64,000 bases of DNA from Hofstenia miamia (GCA_900660155.1 CABFPE010000499.1:215897-279896); one strand, 5' to 3'; counted from the first letter of the stretch, positions 1 through 12,900 are shown. Numbers and translations are program-made. Notes: a model not told the origin generated them from the sequence alone.

Positions 1-299
1 AGTTCCAACTCTGGCATGCCGTTAACTGTACCATATTTTCAATACTGTACAATATCGACGAGACCAGTGCCGTGAACGTGATTAGAACGGTACTAGTAGC
101 GTAAACATCTACTCTCAATCCCATTGAGGCGTGCCATGCGCCAAGTCAGAGGTTTTGTACTGTCAGGTTTCCAATATATTTATTAGTTCTTGATTTATAA
201 CCGTTTAACAATTTTTGAGAACCATAAAAATTTTCAAAAATTCTTAGGCTGCTTAAGGCTATTGAAATATTGTGAACAATTCATAACATGTCGTTTTTA

Positions 300-560
300 A
301 GGAGTTTAATTAAACTTAATACGACCATACAGATTATTTCGACTTGCAAAGTCATCGTCAGTTTCTTTACAAATAATTCCCTTTAAATTTCTAGGTTTTT
401 GCAATAATAATTTTCTAAATTTTTAAAAGTGATAGGTTTAATTTATAAATATAGTCTTCTTTTGTGTTCAAACTTGGTTGCAATAATTTATAAATAACTT
501 GATCTTGATGTCTGATGTAATATTTTTGTTTCAAAATTTAGTCCGCAATTATTTAAAATA
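300..560 (-). mobile_element. Penelope-like element 3' tail, inverted copy
   Basis: The reverse complement of this stretch matches 940-1200, which carries the end of a GIY-YIG reading frame and its 3' flank. Both copies share the region coding for the end of the endonuclease, the poorly coding tail and a terminal motif reading CTGACGATGACTT followed by TCGAAAT. The copy is truncated and diverged. It forms one arm of an inverted pair with the element at 560-1200. Confidence 0.7.
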
Positions 561-1200
561 GAATTAAAGAAGAATGAATATTCAAATAGATACATATATT
601 AGGAAGTCACTAGAAGACATTTTAATTAAGAACAAACGATCAAAAACTAATTATGAACATTGTTTTAAGATCGAATATAGAGAACTCCACACTGAAGCCA
701 TGATAAAAGAACTCCAAAAAATATCAATTATTAAAGAAAGTTAGATTTTTATATAACAATAAAAAATTAAGAACGAAATTGAAACTAAAATCTACAACTG
801 AAGAAACCAATAAGTCTAATATAATTTATCAAATAAAATGCACCTGTGGTGAAGACTATATTGGTTTTTCTAGTAGACAACTATCAAAAAGAATTAAAGA
901 ACATAAGACCAGTTCTAGTATATCTAATCATCTAAATAATTGCGGACTAAATTTTGAAACAAAAATATTACATCAGACATCAAGATCAAGTTATTATAAA
1001 TTTATTGAGAGTATTTTTATAAAATCCTTGCAACCAAGTTTGAACAAAAAAGAAGACTATATTTATAAATTAAAACTACCACTTTTTAAAATTTGAGAAA
1101 AATATAATTATTATTGTAAAATCTAATAAATTTAGAGGGAATAATTTGTAAAGAAACTGACGATGACTTTTAAATCGAAATATATCTGCATGTTCTTATT
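560..1200 (+). mobile_element. Penelope-like retroelement fragment with GIY-YIG endonuclease domain
   Basis: The open frame at 779-1096 encodes about 105 residues with the GIY-YIG pattern of Penelope-like elements: NIIYQIKC, then CGEDYIGF, then RQLSKRIKEHK and an SNHLNNCG block. In intact elements this endonuclease follows the reverse transcriptase and nicks target DNA for target-primed insertion. Upstream of 779 there is related coding-like sequence in other frames, but no reverse transcriptase, so the copy is 5'-truncated and decayed. The TTG preceding the frame is not a real start. The 3' tail to about 1200 is repeated in inverted form at 300-560 and in a third copy near 28.6 kb. Confidence 0.8.
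1157..1181 (+). ncRNA. Hammerhead-ribozyme-like motif in PLE tail
   Basis: The strand reads CTGACGA, a T, then a short hairpin-capable segment and TCGAAAT. This matches the hammerhead core pattern CUGANGA, stem II, GAAA, except for one extra base before stem II. In this copy the stem is weak; the inverted copy at 336-361 has a perfect 5-bp stem (GACTT/AAGTC). Penelope-like elements are known to carry hammerhead ribozymes. Whether the other two helices can form was not established. Confidence 0.35.
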
Positions 1201-1303
1201 AAGTTTAATTCATAACATTTTGAATATTTGAGAAGCGTCGAAATATCGATTCTGTAAAATTGTAAAAGTAGTAATGTTATAATACAGAGCATGAAGTATA
1301 TAA

Positions 1304-2071
1304 TACAGGGTGTCCATTAAATACTTGCCAAAATTAAAAGCTAATAATTCATAGGAAAGTGGTTTTATGAGTATGGTAACGTTCTTATCTTGCTTATATT
1401 ATGTGTGGGGATTTGGATTTTTGCTTATATTACATGCTTCATTTTTAGTTTGATTTACGGAGAAAACTTGGGAAATGGACATCCAATTTACCCTAATTTC
1501 AATTTCTATCTGATTTTGTTTATTCACTATTCAATCAAATATGCATCCAATTGGTTATCCAATTATTCAATCAAATGTAATGTTGTGGATACGAAAAAGT
1601 ATCATTAACTTTCGCTAAATTACACACATTTAATTTTTGTGTAGGCAAAACAATAAATAGAGTAATCATTACAGTAGCAATTGAGAAGATCACTCAAAAA
1701 GAGTACTCGATCAGAATTATTGAAAAGCACAATTCCAAAAGATTTTGAAACGTTTCTCTTTTATTTTTTATCCGCTTTTCAGTGCAGAAAGCTCGTATGG
1801 CAGTGGTGATTGACTTTCCACCAATAATATAACATTCCAAAAGCAAAATTTTATCGGAAAGTTCAAGATCCATTTTAAATTAAATGCAAACTGATTCTGA
1901 ACGATTTTTAAATAATTAATTTGAAAATCGAAATGAAAGGTGAAGCATTTGAACAAAAAATCGAATCCCCACAAATTAGCGACAAGACCATAGCGTAATT
2001 ACATCCATTGAATAATGTAGATACGATTTATCAGCCTTTTATTTTGGCAAATATTTAATAGACACCCTGTA
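1304..2071. mobile_element. Tc1/mariner-like TIR element, non-autonomous or decayed (768 bp)
   Basis: The left end begins TACAGGGTGTCCATTAAATA and the right end, read in reverse, begins TACAGGGTGTCTATTAAATA. The match runs about 34 bases with few mismatches, and the terminal TA is consistent with the TA target duplication of Tc1/mariner elements. Two short open frames inside (1390-1608 +, 1768-1974 -) have no recognisable transposase motifs. The TIR resembles that of the element at 13644-14939 in its outer bases. Confidence 0.75.
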
Positions 2072-2877
2072 TAACCGAACAAATAGAAAATTCACATGTT
2101 AAATTAAAATAGTAGAATTCAAAAGATCATTAGGGCAACATTGTTTAATCAAGACTAGCTTACGTTAAAAAAATTAACTTCCAATGCTTTTTAAGTATAA
2201 TATTGACAATGATGCATCTTGTGTTGAAATTTAAATATTTTTACGAATATTATTTCAATCAACTGATGAATTTTCAGAAATATATTTCTAAACAAAATTA
2301 AGATTTAAGTACAGATTTAGACCTTGACTTAGATGTTTCTATTTAAGTGTGTTATTGATAGTTACAATAATCGGCAGAATTAAATTTTTTGGATAAAATA
2401 CGAATGCTTTATAAAAAGAGTTTAATAAAATATGAACTAAGGTGGTGAGATATATTTTAACCGCCATTTCTGCAATAGACTTACTAACTAAAAACACTGA
2501 TGAGCCTCACACTTACTATAAACACTTTTTAACTTATGTAGCCCATATATAATAATAATAATAATGACACTAATAAACCATTCATCCAATAAATTGAATA
2601 ATTTGCTGTTCTACACAAAAATCTTGATAGCCACAGGAATTTTGTTTCATAGCATTTTACACACTGCTAAGCACTGGACCAACTTTTCATAATGGATTAC
2701 GATATCATTAATCATCACTGAAGTCATCATAAATGCATTTCATAATTAGCATTACTTGCAAGAAATGTGTTTCTATCAAAATAATTTCCAAGAAATTGTA
2801 GACGAATTAAACTAGTTGTAAGAGCAAAATGCCTCAAAATCTCCAGGTGACTGGACGAACGTCTCCTTCTGATAGAA
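2072..2877. other. No gene seen
   Basis: A+T-rich sequence with a short (TAA)n run near 2549-2566. I see no coding-like frame, RNA gene or clear element. Confidence 0.5.
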
Positions 2878-3873
2878 GTTTCTCTACAGCAAGAGATTCA
2901 AACAATCTACAGGGAAATCGCTCAGAAAATGACTGAGTTCATTCTCAAAAACTAAGTCTAGACATTCCCTTGAGAACATGAAGTCAAACATTCCTTTCCA
3001 TTTGTTTCTGCTTTTCGTTTTTTATTTGATGGCATAAGTAATACTACAGAAGATTTTCACCACTTTGTTCTTCGAAAATGTGATTATTTACCATTTCAAA
3101 TTCATTCATGAACAATTCATTGAAAGTAGTAATATTTTAGGGATCCCCAAAATCACTGGAATCTCAATTAAAGCGACACCAAAAATCTTCACCACAGTGC
3201 AAACTTGTAATTCTACAATTTTATCACCATACTTTAGAATTACTTTATTCTTTATGTGTTTATTAGGTCAGATGTCACATTGGTAGAAGCGTTTTGGGAC
3301 AACCTGCAGGTTGTGCCGGGTCAAAAAGAATTAGTGCAGGTCGGGTCGGAGTTTATACAGACCGGTTTCACCCATGTACACAATTGTGTGCATAAGAAAA
3401 TTAACGCTTCAAAAGGTTTGGGATACATATTTTCTTACACATATCGTGAAACCCCTCAAAGTTCTTTGGTGCTCCCTGGGCTCAAAACTTTATAAATACA
3501 TGAACATTACGTAAGGAGGGAATTTAAATCTTTTTAAAAAAATCGAAATTTTAAATGAAAAAATGAGAATATTTTGAACAATTTCAGCCACAAGCCCACA
3601 ACAATATGCTTTAGTAGAAATTATTAAAATTGCATTAAACATGCTCCCCAATAGAACCGGCATGCCTCACTACATTCAAATTTCAAACAGACAATTCTAT
3701 GCAAATGGAAAAGGCACGAAGGTAGTTTAAGGTTACAGAATTCTAAACAAATTGGCCAAATGTCACGCAGGATGAGTCAGAATATTTAAAACGATTATTC
3801 AACCATTCTGATTGGCTCCTGAGTTGCTAGGAGTTTTAATTGTTTATAATTACACCCTGGAAGGTAATATGCA
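2878..3873 (+). repeat. Tandem duplication, copy 1 (~1 kb)
   Basis: This block recurs almost unchanged at 3924-4923. The only differences noticed are small: a CT indel near 3010/4061 and a different short insertion near 2905/3951. Inside is a G+C-richer patch (3270-3480) that is open in one frame but has no recognisable protein similarity. The sequence beginning CCTTGAGAACATGAAGTC occurs three times, near 2977, 3891 and 4019, so the second copy starts with an extra partial repeat. Confidence 0.9.
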
Positions 3874-3923
3874 GGGTTCGGATTTTCCCTTGAGAACATG
3901 AAGTCAAACATTCCTTTCCATTT

Positions 3924-4923
3924 GTTTCTCTACAGCAAGAGATTCAAACAGGGAAATAGTATAAAAATCGCTCAGAAAATGACTGAGTTCATTCTCAAAA
4001 ACTAAGTCTAGACATTCCCTTGAGAACATGAAGTCAAACATTCCTTTCCATTTGTTTCTCTGCTTTTCGTTTTTTATTTGATGGCATAAGTAATACTACA
4101 GAAGATTTTCACCACTTTGTTCTTCGAAAATGTGATTATTTACCATTTCAAATTCATTCATGAACAATTCATTGAAAGTAGTAATATTTTAGGGATCCCC
4201 AAAATCACTGGAATCTCAATTAAAGCGACACCAAAAATCTTCACCACAGTGCAAACTTGTAATTCTACAATTTTATCACCATACTTTAGAATTACTTTAT
4301 TCTTTATGTGTTTATTAGGTCAGATGTCACATTGGTAGAAGCGTTTTGGGACAACCTGCAGGTTGTGCCGGGTCAAAAAGAATTAGTGCAGGTCGGGTCG
4401 GAGTTTATACAGACCGGTTTCACCCATGTACACAATTGTGTGCATAAGAAAATTAACGCTTCAAAAGGTTTGGGATACATATTTTCTTACACATATCGTG
4501 AAACCCCTCAAAGTTCTTTGGTGCTCCCTGGGCTCAAAACTTTATAAATACATGAACATTACGTAAGGAGGGAATTTAAATCTTTTTAAAAAAATCGAAA
4601 TTTTAAATGAAAAAATGAGAATATTTTGAACAATTTCAGCCACAAGCCCACAACAATATGCTTTAGTAGAAATTATTAAAATTGCATTAAACATGCTCCC
4701 CAATAGAACCGGCATGCCTCACTACATTCAAATTTCAAACAGACAATTCTATGCAAATGGAAAAGGCACGAAGGTAGTTTAAGGTTACAGAATTCTAAAC
4801 AAATTGGCCAAATGTCACGCAGGATGAGTCAGAATATTTAAAACGATTATTCAACCATTCTGATTGGCTCCTGAGTTGCTAGGAGTTTTAATTGTTTATA
4901 ATTACACCCTGGAAGGTAATATG
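3924..4923 (+). repeat. Tandem duplication, copy 2 (~1 kb)
   Basis: This is the second copy of the 2878-3873 block, offset by about 1052 bases over most of its length. It ends with GGAAGGTAATATG, as copy 1 does, about 240 bases before the start codon of the first elongase gene. It is therefore the immediate upstream flank of that gene. Confidence 0.9.
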
Positions 4924-5163
4924 ACACGCAAACGATAATACAAGAACGTTTTAATAAAAATATTCTATCAAATTAAATTTCAGTAACTACATTTTTAAGT
5001 AATTCTAGTTCTTGTTACTGTGAAGGACTGTATGCGCGTTCAAAAGACAACCGTCAACTAATTAGTCATTGTTGTAAGTCACTCACTAATTTATTATTTG
5101 CACTCGCTCTTTGCATTGACTTGTTTTGTTTACAGGATGTGAACTAGCATAACTAACAGCACA

Positions 5164-7569
5164 ATGATAGATAGCGTTCAACTTCTTTACGCCAAAGAAA
5201 AGTCATTCTTCGATCAAGTCCATCCTCTTACAGAAAACTTCAAGTTGCATGATGTCCAGATCTTTTTGGCAACAATCTTAGCTTACGTATTCATTTGTCT
5301 ATTAGGGAAGGCGTATATTATATCATTCTCATTGCAGTTAAAGAGTCAACTACGTGTGTACAATATTTTTCAGGTATGTTGAAATGAATTTTATGTTTCA
5401 TATTTATTTGTATTTTATGGATTTTTAAAGATGAATTAATTTTTAATGTATACATCATTTTTGTAGGAATTCCTAACCAGTCTCAATAATGCATTATATA
5501 TGTATCAAAATTCAATCAACATAATATATTTGTAATAGAAAAACTTAGCATTAAGTGAAATGGTGCAGATGATTTACGCAATATGAATATTGACAAATAT
5601 TTTCAAGTTCTAGTTTACTAATATTTGTTACAATACCCGTAAAGAAGCTATTGTTGTTGTCAAAAAAGGTCTATTGTGATGTTTGGATAGAGATTGTTTA
5701 ATGCAGCACCTCCCTTTAAAAATACTGTTACCCATCATTTCCAAAATTTTTGCTTGTATGAACCCGAAACTACCTCTAGATATATCTCAATAAGAACCAG
5801 CCGCATGAAATTTGATTCGGCTGTGGCCTCTGCTTTCCAGTCTAGCACACAATTTGACCTGACTTGAGCAAAACATTAAATTTTATATTCCAATTTGCCC
5901 CATATCTAAGGTTCAGATAGGAATTATCGGGGCAATAAAGATCCAAGTTAACTACGACTATTGCATATTGTGGATTTTAGATGTAATTGAAAGGGGCGAT
6001 ATTCCTCTATCCTGTGGTAGTCTCGTATTTTGTGAGTAATGACAAAATTACCCAACAGTATAGTGCTAAGAGCTTTTACTGATGTATTTTCGAATAACCA
6101 TCATTTCTTACAACCGCCATCTGGAAAACATATTAAAGTTTTTGTAGCATATAATTACATCATTTCATTGAATCATATTTTCCCAACAATATAGAACATT
6201 GTATCAGAGATTTCTCATATGATCTTGCGCACTTAAGTTGACTTAATATTGGATTGAAAATGTTCTATAAACAGTTCAGGATGGAAAAAATTCAATGAAA
6301 ACAACCACTAAATTCCATTTAATTACAACTGTGAATCACGACTGACTCTATTATAAAGAATGTATTTTTGGTGTGGGTTTAGGTTTCCCATGCCCAATTA
6401 AAACTTTCTTGTACATTTCCGTGTATCATACTAGGGATTGTAAAGGCCTATCATATTATTAAACTTAGGTTTTTACTATTTTTTGTCAAGATATTCAACG
6501 TTTAATTTTAAACATTCGGTTTTAACAAGTTGTCTTCGAGAATTCTCAAACTTTTTCAAGCAGCGCTTTTTTCATTTAAATTCTTCTGAGTTTATCCGAA
6601 GGTGAGTTTTATATCAGTTTGTGAATTTTAAAATAGAAGCCTTGACATTGGTAGAAGTGTAAAATCATTTCCTACAAATCGATTTCATGAAGGATTTTTT
6701 GAATAGTTTTTCAAGACTAGGCTTACCCTATTGGTTTGTGTTGATATGACCCAACCAGAACGAGCCCCATCAAATTTGGGTAATGTAAGTTTAATGTTGA
6801 AGCAGAAATAATGCAAATATAATGCTTCCAAAACTTGGCAATTTTTGTTTACATAGCGAATTGGGTAAAATTTTACCCATATTTTAAAATGTCTATTTTT
6901 GTATGGTTTCCATTGCATTTACATTATAATTCATATGTCTAAGTGTTATAATAATAACCAATTTAGATTTTCGCCAACGGGTTTTTGTTCATTCTTACTG
7001 GACACTTGATATCAATTAGACTTCGACAAGATTCTGTTCTATGTTTTGGAATACACACTGAAAATTTTAATGAAAACGATTTACTAGAAGTAACAGCTAC
7101 AAAAATTTTTTACGTTTCAAGACTTTTTGATCTTCTTGATACAGTATTTATTGTATTAAGAGGTAAAAAGCAACAACTATCATTACTGCATGTTTTTCAC
7201 CATGCCTGGGTAATATTTGTATTTTGGAGAGGTGTTCGTTATTTTCCAGGAGCACATGGCATGTGGATCATGCTGTTAAACTCTTTTGTACATTTCGTCA
7301 TGTACACTTATTACTTTCTGGCAACATTTAAGTGCTTAGCTCCTTATCTTTGGTGGAAGAAGTATATAACAAGATTGCAAATATCACAGCTTTGTGGAAT
7401 GCTTGTTGTTGGATTGGTCCCCATACCATCCATTCTAATTGGAACCTGCAATTATTCATTGCTCTGCTGCGTAGAAGGTGTTCTGTGCAACTCCTGCCTG
7501 ATAGCGTCATTCATTAAATTCCACGCCAGATCTTACGGAAAGCAATCTAAAACGAAGAAAGAAATCTAG
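5164..7569 (+). CDS. ELO-family very-long-chain fatty acid elongase (gene 1)
   Basis: Two exons, 5164-5373 and 6967-7569, joined in phase 0 across a GT-AG intron, give 270 residues, a normal ELO length. ELO proteins are multi-pass ER membrane condensing enzymes that add malonyl-CoA-derived two-carbon units to acyl-CoA. Family motifs are present: the HxxHH box (HVFHH, H145/H148/H149), NSFVHFVMYTYY, TRLQISQ and RLFDLLDT. The last is an R/D variant of the usual KxxExxDT. The C-terminus KKEI is a di-lysine ER retrieval signal. The start is the ATG at 5164; a possible 3' splice site (TTTACAG) about 30 bases upstream suggests a 5'-UTR intron. A poly(A) signal follows at 7589. Elongase 2 lies inverted 17 kb away with a different intron position. 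The substrate class (ELOVL subtype) cannot be assigned. Confidence 0.93.
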
Positions 7570-7588
7570 CCTTTGAAAAAATTGTTTG

Positions 7589-7594
7589 AATAAA
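7589..7594 (+). terminator. Poly(A) signal of elongase gene 1
   Basis: AATAAA lies 20 bases after the stop codon of elongase 1. It is canonical in sequence but unusually close to the stop, so the 3' UTR would be very short unless a later site is used. Confidence 0.55.
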
Positions 7595-9819
7595 TGTTGA
7601 TGTCACAATTTCCATTTTAGCAATTTATAATTTTACGCTATGATATTTTGCTAATTTCATGCTGTTTCTAGTAAGTATAATTACATAGTATGAAATTCCT
7701 CGCTACGAAACTTTCTTGGCACCACAAACTTCAATATGCGAAGCCGTATTATTATAATGTAAACATAATGTGAACGATGGCAGGAAATAGGGTACTGGTA
7801 ACCACTGGTGGCATCAGTGTCCCTCTGGTAACCTGCTGGTGGCATTTGCAACATTCTGAATTATTCGATATATTTTTTCTTTCAAAAAATGATTGCGACA
7901 TTTCAAAATTGTAAAAAATTCTAATAGTATAAGGGGTTAAAATTTCAAAATCAACTAACTAAAAAGTTTTAGGTTAATCAATATTTTTTGTACACTTAAA
8001 AAGGTATTTCAAGAAGTTGACAATAATTTATGATTTAAAGATATTTCAATTTAGTATTTAATTGCTATTAATAAATATACTAGATTGGTTTTCAAGGGAA
8101 TCTTTCAGCTCTTTACAAAAACTGCAAGGCTAGAACTAAACAAACTATGCTTTTGTTCTGTTAAAAAAATCTGAACTTCCAACAGAAACTTATTTTTGCG
8201 CCAGTGAGCCACGGATTTTCTCTTATTAGCTACCACCATTTGGTTGACAGCTAAAATCCACTGATAAGATAGTGGTTTTGCGAACAGTTGTCCACCAGTA
8301 GTTTGTCTACATTGGTATATAATGCATGCATGCTTTTACAATTTTAAAATAACTTGAATATATAATATGAACTGAATTAATTAGGATGCATAAAGGAATA
8401 TCGTTTAAAAAATACCAACGACAGTCATTATATTTCATTATTGTTTACAACACTAATTAAAAATACTTGAAAACAATAGATATTATAAAAAATGAAACTA
8501 ACATCTACTCAATATGTAAATATTTACTTGTCATGATTGGTAAACATTAACATTAGACAATGATGTGGTCGTAAATAGTGCTTTAGAAACTTCATTAAAA
8601 ACTTAAATATTTTAAATAAAACTTAGTTGTAAATCAGTGTTTCAAGTGTAGGTTGACTTTATTAGATAAAGATAATCATTACCTACACCTGTGACCCTGA
8701 ACTTATAATGATATTTAAGAAGACTTCATGGTTGATGCAGTTGCAGTTAACGTCACGTCTTTCTGGATAAGAGCCCAACCGCTTAATTTTTACAAGTTGA
8801 AGCCCAATTGCACATTAAAAAGAAACAAAACACTATTATGTGGTCTCTATTTTGATACAGGTGACTGCATGGCACCCGAGCAGCTTTGCTCTCTTCACTC
8901 AAGTTAATATCAGGCAAATAAGAAATTTCTGACAACTCAATTGGAATTTTTGGAGTTTGAATTTGTTCCTGCTCTATTCATCATGGCAGGATTAAGATAC
9001 TAAACCGTCAGAACTTATGGATTCAATGCTATCACTTCTAAGAGGACATACTCCATGCTTTTTGTTTCACTGTTATTTCTACTATAACTTCATGAATTCG
9101 TGTGTGCAATAGCAAAAACTTCATTAATTTCAGATGGTATGTTCTTACCAAAATAGAATGAAGAAACTGTGAGCGACATTGCGAATATTTCAAACAGAAT
9201 TCAGGAAAGGCAAAGGTGGTCCAGCAATAAACTGAACTGCTAGTAATGGTGTTGCACAAAAAGCAGCTCAGTATCTTGCAGATACCTGCCCTCATGTATC
9301 TTTTATATCAGCAAAATACATGACAAGACGTTCAAATACTAACTGCAACGAATAGATCAGAAATTCAAAGGAATGGCTTACAAAATGCATAATTGAGCAT
9401 GAACAATAATCCTCAATAATTTGAGATTGACTGTAACCGATATCAAAAGACCATTTTTAGGCGCTGCTCAGTCAAAATTAAAGGGCAACACCTTATTGAA
9501 TCAGAAATATATTCCTCAAAGATATGCAATTTGGAATATTTCTCAACAAATCCCAAGTTGATTCCAAACGTAACCAATTCAGTAAATTTTAATGATTGAC
9601 AAGCAGCATTTTCGATTTAATTTATATTTTGATGTTAATCATTATCAAGCAGATTTGAAATTTTAATATTTGTCATTTCCTATGTAAGTAAGGTATAGAG
9701 TAAAAGAGGCAGAATTACCCATTTCAATCTGGACCAATTTGTATATGCATTAAGATAACAAAGTGTATGATTTTTACATGTTAATTTTCTTAAATAAAAA
9801 TTACATGGTTAACTGAATA
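7595..9819. other. Intergenic, no firm gene
   Basis: Mostly A+T-rich. A short imperfect direct repeat sits near 7796-7846 (CTGGTAACC followed by a CTGGTGGCAT-like run, twice). A minus-strand open stretch around 8840-8960 and mixed open stretches at 9040-9300 and 9440-9560 look mildly coding-like, but I cannot tie them to a family or to convincing splice sites. Confidence 0.4.
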
Positions 9820-9963
9820 CTAGTAGAGACCTGGTGATCCACCGAGAGGCTCAAATACCATGACATTGCGATCACTTGTTGCATATGTTTGCATAAAAAG
9901 ACAGGTTGCGTCCATGAGGTGATGATCTTCGATATAATGATGCAAGAATTCCGAGTTGTTACC
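9820..9963 (-). other. Candidate exon of an unidentified gene
   Basis: The minus strand is open for 47 codons ending in TAG at 9820, with protein-like composition. It reads GNNSEFLHHYIEDHHLMD, continues with an ATCLFMQTY segment and ends NVMVFEPLGGSPGLY. Codon use and residue mix stand out from the flanks, which are full of stops. No ATG opens it, so it would be a terminal or internal exon. The 5' edge is bounded by a stop with a poor acceptor context. I do not recognise the family, and it could be a fossil exon or a transposon relic. Confidence 0.35.
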
Positions 9964-12900
9964 TTATACCACATATTCACGACTTTTCCTAGTTTCCTTG
10001 ATAACAGAGGAATTTTTTCTAAAGTAGTCTCTCAAAATAGGAATTTTTTAGAATGATAAGATGCTTAACTCTCTTCATGAAGCTAACAGTGTTCTTGCTA
10101 ACCAGTTTGCTGCTGATTGAGGGTAACATTATACATATTTTAATATTTACTCATCCAAATGAATATTTACACTGGATTAGATTCTTATTTAACAGAAAAA
10201 TTCTTAAATCAAACTCGCATAAATGGGTTCTTTCAGCGTGCGTTTTAGTAGTGCATTGCTTAGTTTTCTTAGTAGGAGTATGCTTCAAATGCTTCCAAAT
10301 AGGTGCAGAATTTTTGTTTCCCCTGATTAGCCCCTTAACCTCTATGAAATATAGAGCTTTTGCCTTCTTCTCTTCACTATGCTAGAAATATATTTAGCAT
10401 CATTAGGAATAGAATCCATTAACTGAGTATTTTTAACATCAGGAGGAGCTGATTTTCAATTATAGAATAAAGGTGAAGTGAGAAGTATTTTTCTCAATCT
10501 CAGAACAACATAATGACCGCAATGACACAATAGATTCCCACATATTTTGTCAACTAAGCTTTATTTTGATGATGTTTGTTATGATATGCATTTCTGACAA
10601 GTTAAAATATATTTTGGTTTCACTTTTGAAAATTAGAAATATCAGATAAATTTACTATTAGAACATTTAAAAAATTTTAACTTGCAATTATTTCTCAGTA
10701 GTGTTCAGTTGCGAGACAACAGCATAGAGGTTCAGTTAGCAAACCCTCGATTAGTCAGAAGATAGAAAGAAGCCATTTCAAGCAAAAGCGTGCATGGCCA
10801 TACAAGTGTTGAGGCACTAGGCATTTGTTTTCAAGATCACAGTAAATCGTAATTCTAAGATATTCTAAGAACATGTATATTGAGAAAGAGTTTTATTTTA
10901 GCGCATTCATGGAGAAACCTAACAAAATCAGTAATTACCTTTCTAAGCATTACAATCATTTCGGCACTTAATATTGGAAAATAGCTTAATCAAGGAACTT
11001 TATGAGGTTTTTTGTACATAATTTTAATTTTGAGGCGACCGCAAACAGAATTATAATGAATATGTAGCATCCCAAGCTGATGAGCGACTGATATTTGTTA
11101 AGGCAATTGGCTGGAATTTTAATCTAATTTATATTTGAAATACATGAGAAAAAGAAAATCAACTTAAAAATTTAACTTTGCCAATTATAAAAACATAATC
11201 TTTAAATCTAGTCAGCTCTGCCTTGATGACTACTACAAAAGTTCTAAGACATTAATTTTGTCTACTGCAAGTAAACAGCGTTTCCTAAGAATCACTTTCA
11301 TTTTCACCTGATAATTTGATGTAAAATTGATATTTTCTCCAAATGATAAATATAGGTTGTTGCATCCACAGACTACTCCAGGTAATAGGATAACATCAAT
11401 TCCTTAATTAGTTTTATCAATACCTGCATTCAGAGTCGTGGCTAGGGGAGGGCCAGGGGGGCATGGCCCTCCCTGTTGGGCTACTGTGCCACAATTTTGT
11501 TTTAAAAGCACAAATGAAAGTAATATAATAACTGTACAAAATCAAAGGGAAATTCAAAATACAGACAAATAGCAACTATGTATGAGTTTTTTATGCTCAT
11601 TCTTAACAAAAAATGATGGCCAAATGTCAATTACCAGCAATGCACCAATACAAATTTAGTCGACAATGTGATGTTCATTGTGCTCATTGAGAAAGCGCGG
11701 CGCCCTGGGCACTGATGGGAGGGGAAGGGCGATTCGGATCAAATGTCGTTTTTTGTCAATAACTTTCCTTGAAATTAATTTTTGTAGCTTGGTACTGAAA
11801 AATTTCATTTAAGCGAAAAATTCAAAAGTATTTGGTGCAACATGAAGAAAAAGAAACAGTCATATCTTGATAGGTATAGATATATTTATGCAATTACATT
11901 GCTTGAGTCATCATTGTTAAGGATCAGGATTGTCAAAACAGATGTTAGGGATAAAAAAATTTTGCGGGAAAAAAACTTTTTACTACGATCAGTTTTTATT
12001 TATTTATCGCCTCTGATCCGAACCGTAGCAATAAAATATTTGCAACAAAGTAGCTTATCTTGCAAAACAAAGGTCTTCGAAGATTCTGAGGTGAAAATCA
12101 GTAGCATACCTACATCGGGGGAGGTACTAGAGGGTTAAACTTAAACTAAGAAAACTTAAATTTTCAATTTTGTGCTATATTTTGAATCAATAAGACTAAT
12201 GACTAAATATGATTACATACCATATAAAAACTGGCCAAGAGGCATTGAGGCTGAACCCCTAGCTGAAAAATGGCAACCTCTTGAAGTGAGGCATGGGGTT
12301 GTATGGTGTGAAATATTTCATTATTTTTTTAACTTTCATCTTGAAAGTGATCTTAATTTATATTATTATGTTACGTATTTGACTTTATTTCGAATTTATT
12401 CATTCATTCTTAGAAATGTTAGTTAAGCAGAATTATGAAAATGGCTGCCGTGATTACGAAATACTGGTTATTCTTGAGTGTATTTTTTTGTTTTCCTGTT
12501 AGAGTGAGTCTTTGACAATATCTAGGAGGAATGTAAATAAACTGTTTCCTTCTATCTTTAATGCTGAATTCATTTATGTTTTTTCACCTTTATTTTTCCA
12601 AACATTGTTGACAAATTCATTTGCATATAAAATCGAAACCAATGAATATATTTCTTTGAAAATTGGCAAAGATGTAGTTTAAAAGTGTATATTTCACTGT
12701 GCCGAAGCTCCTCACTTTATCACAAATAGTTTTGACATCTTATACCCCAGTGCGTATAGGGTTAAAGGCGATATGAATTCACAGCGATATCTTTAGGTTC
12801 TAAAATATCTTTTGAAGACGGGTTAACTCTTTCGTTTTCTTAAAACTTAAATACATTTGTTTTTCATTGTACTAATCCATTACTGATAACTATGCAATTT

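Noticed and set aside
1390-1974. Transposase in the 768-bp TIR element
   Set aside because: The two internal frames show no helix-turn-helix or DDE motifs.
3065-4547. Two pairs of identical ORFs (73 and 79 codons)
   Set aside because: They are identical because the DNA block is duplicated. No motif, poor codon context and non-ATG starts in some.
10053-10385. 110-codon hydrophobic plus-strand ORF
   Set aside because: Composition is what T-rich DNA gives by chance; no family motif or gene context.
11842-12426. ORFs of 98 and 84 codons
   Set aside because: No recognisable domains, no splice or poly(A) context, and repeat-like flanks.
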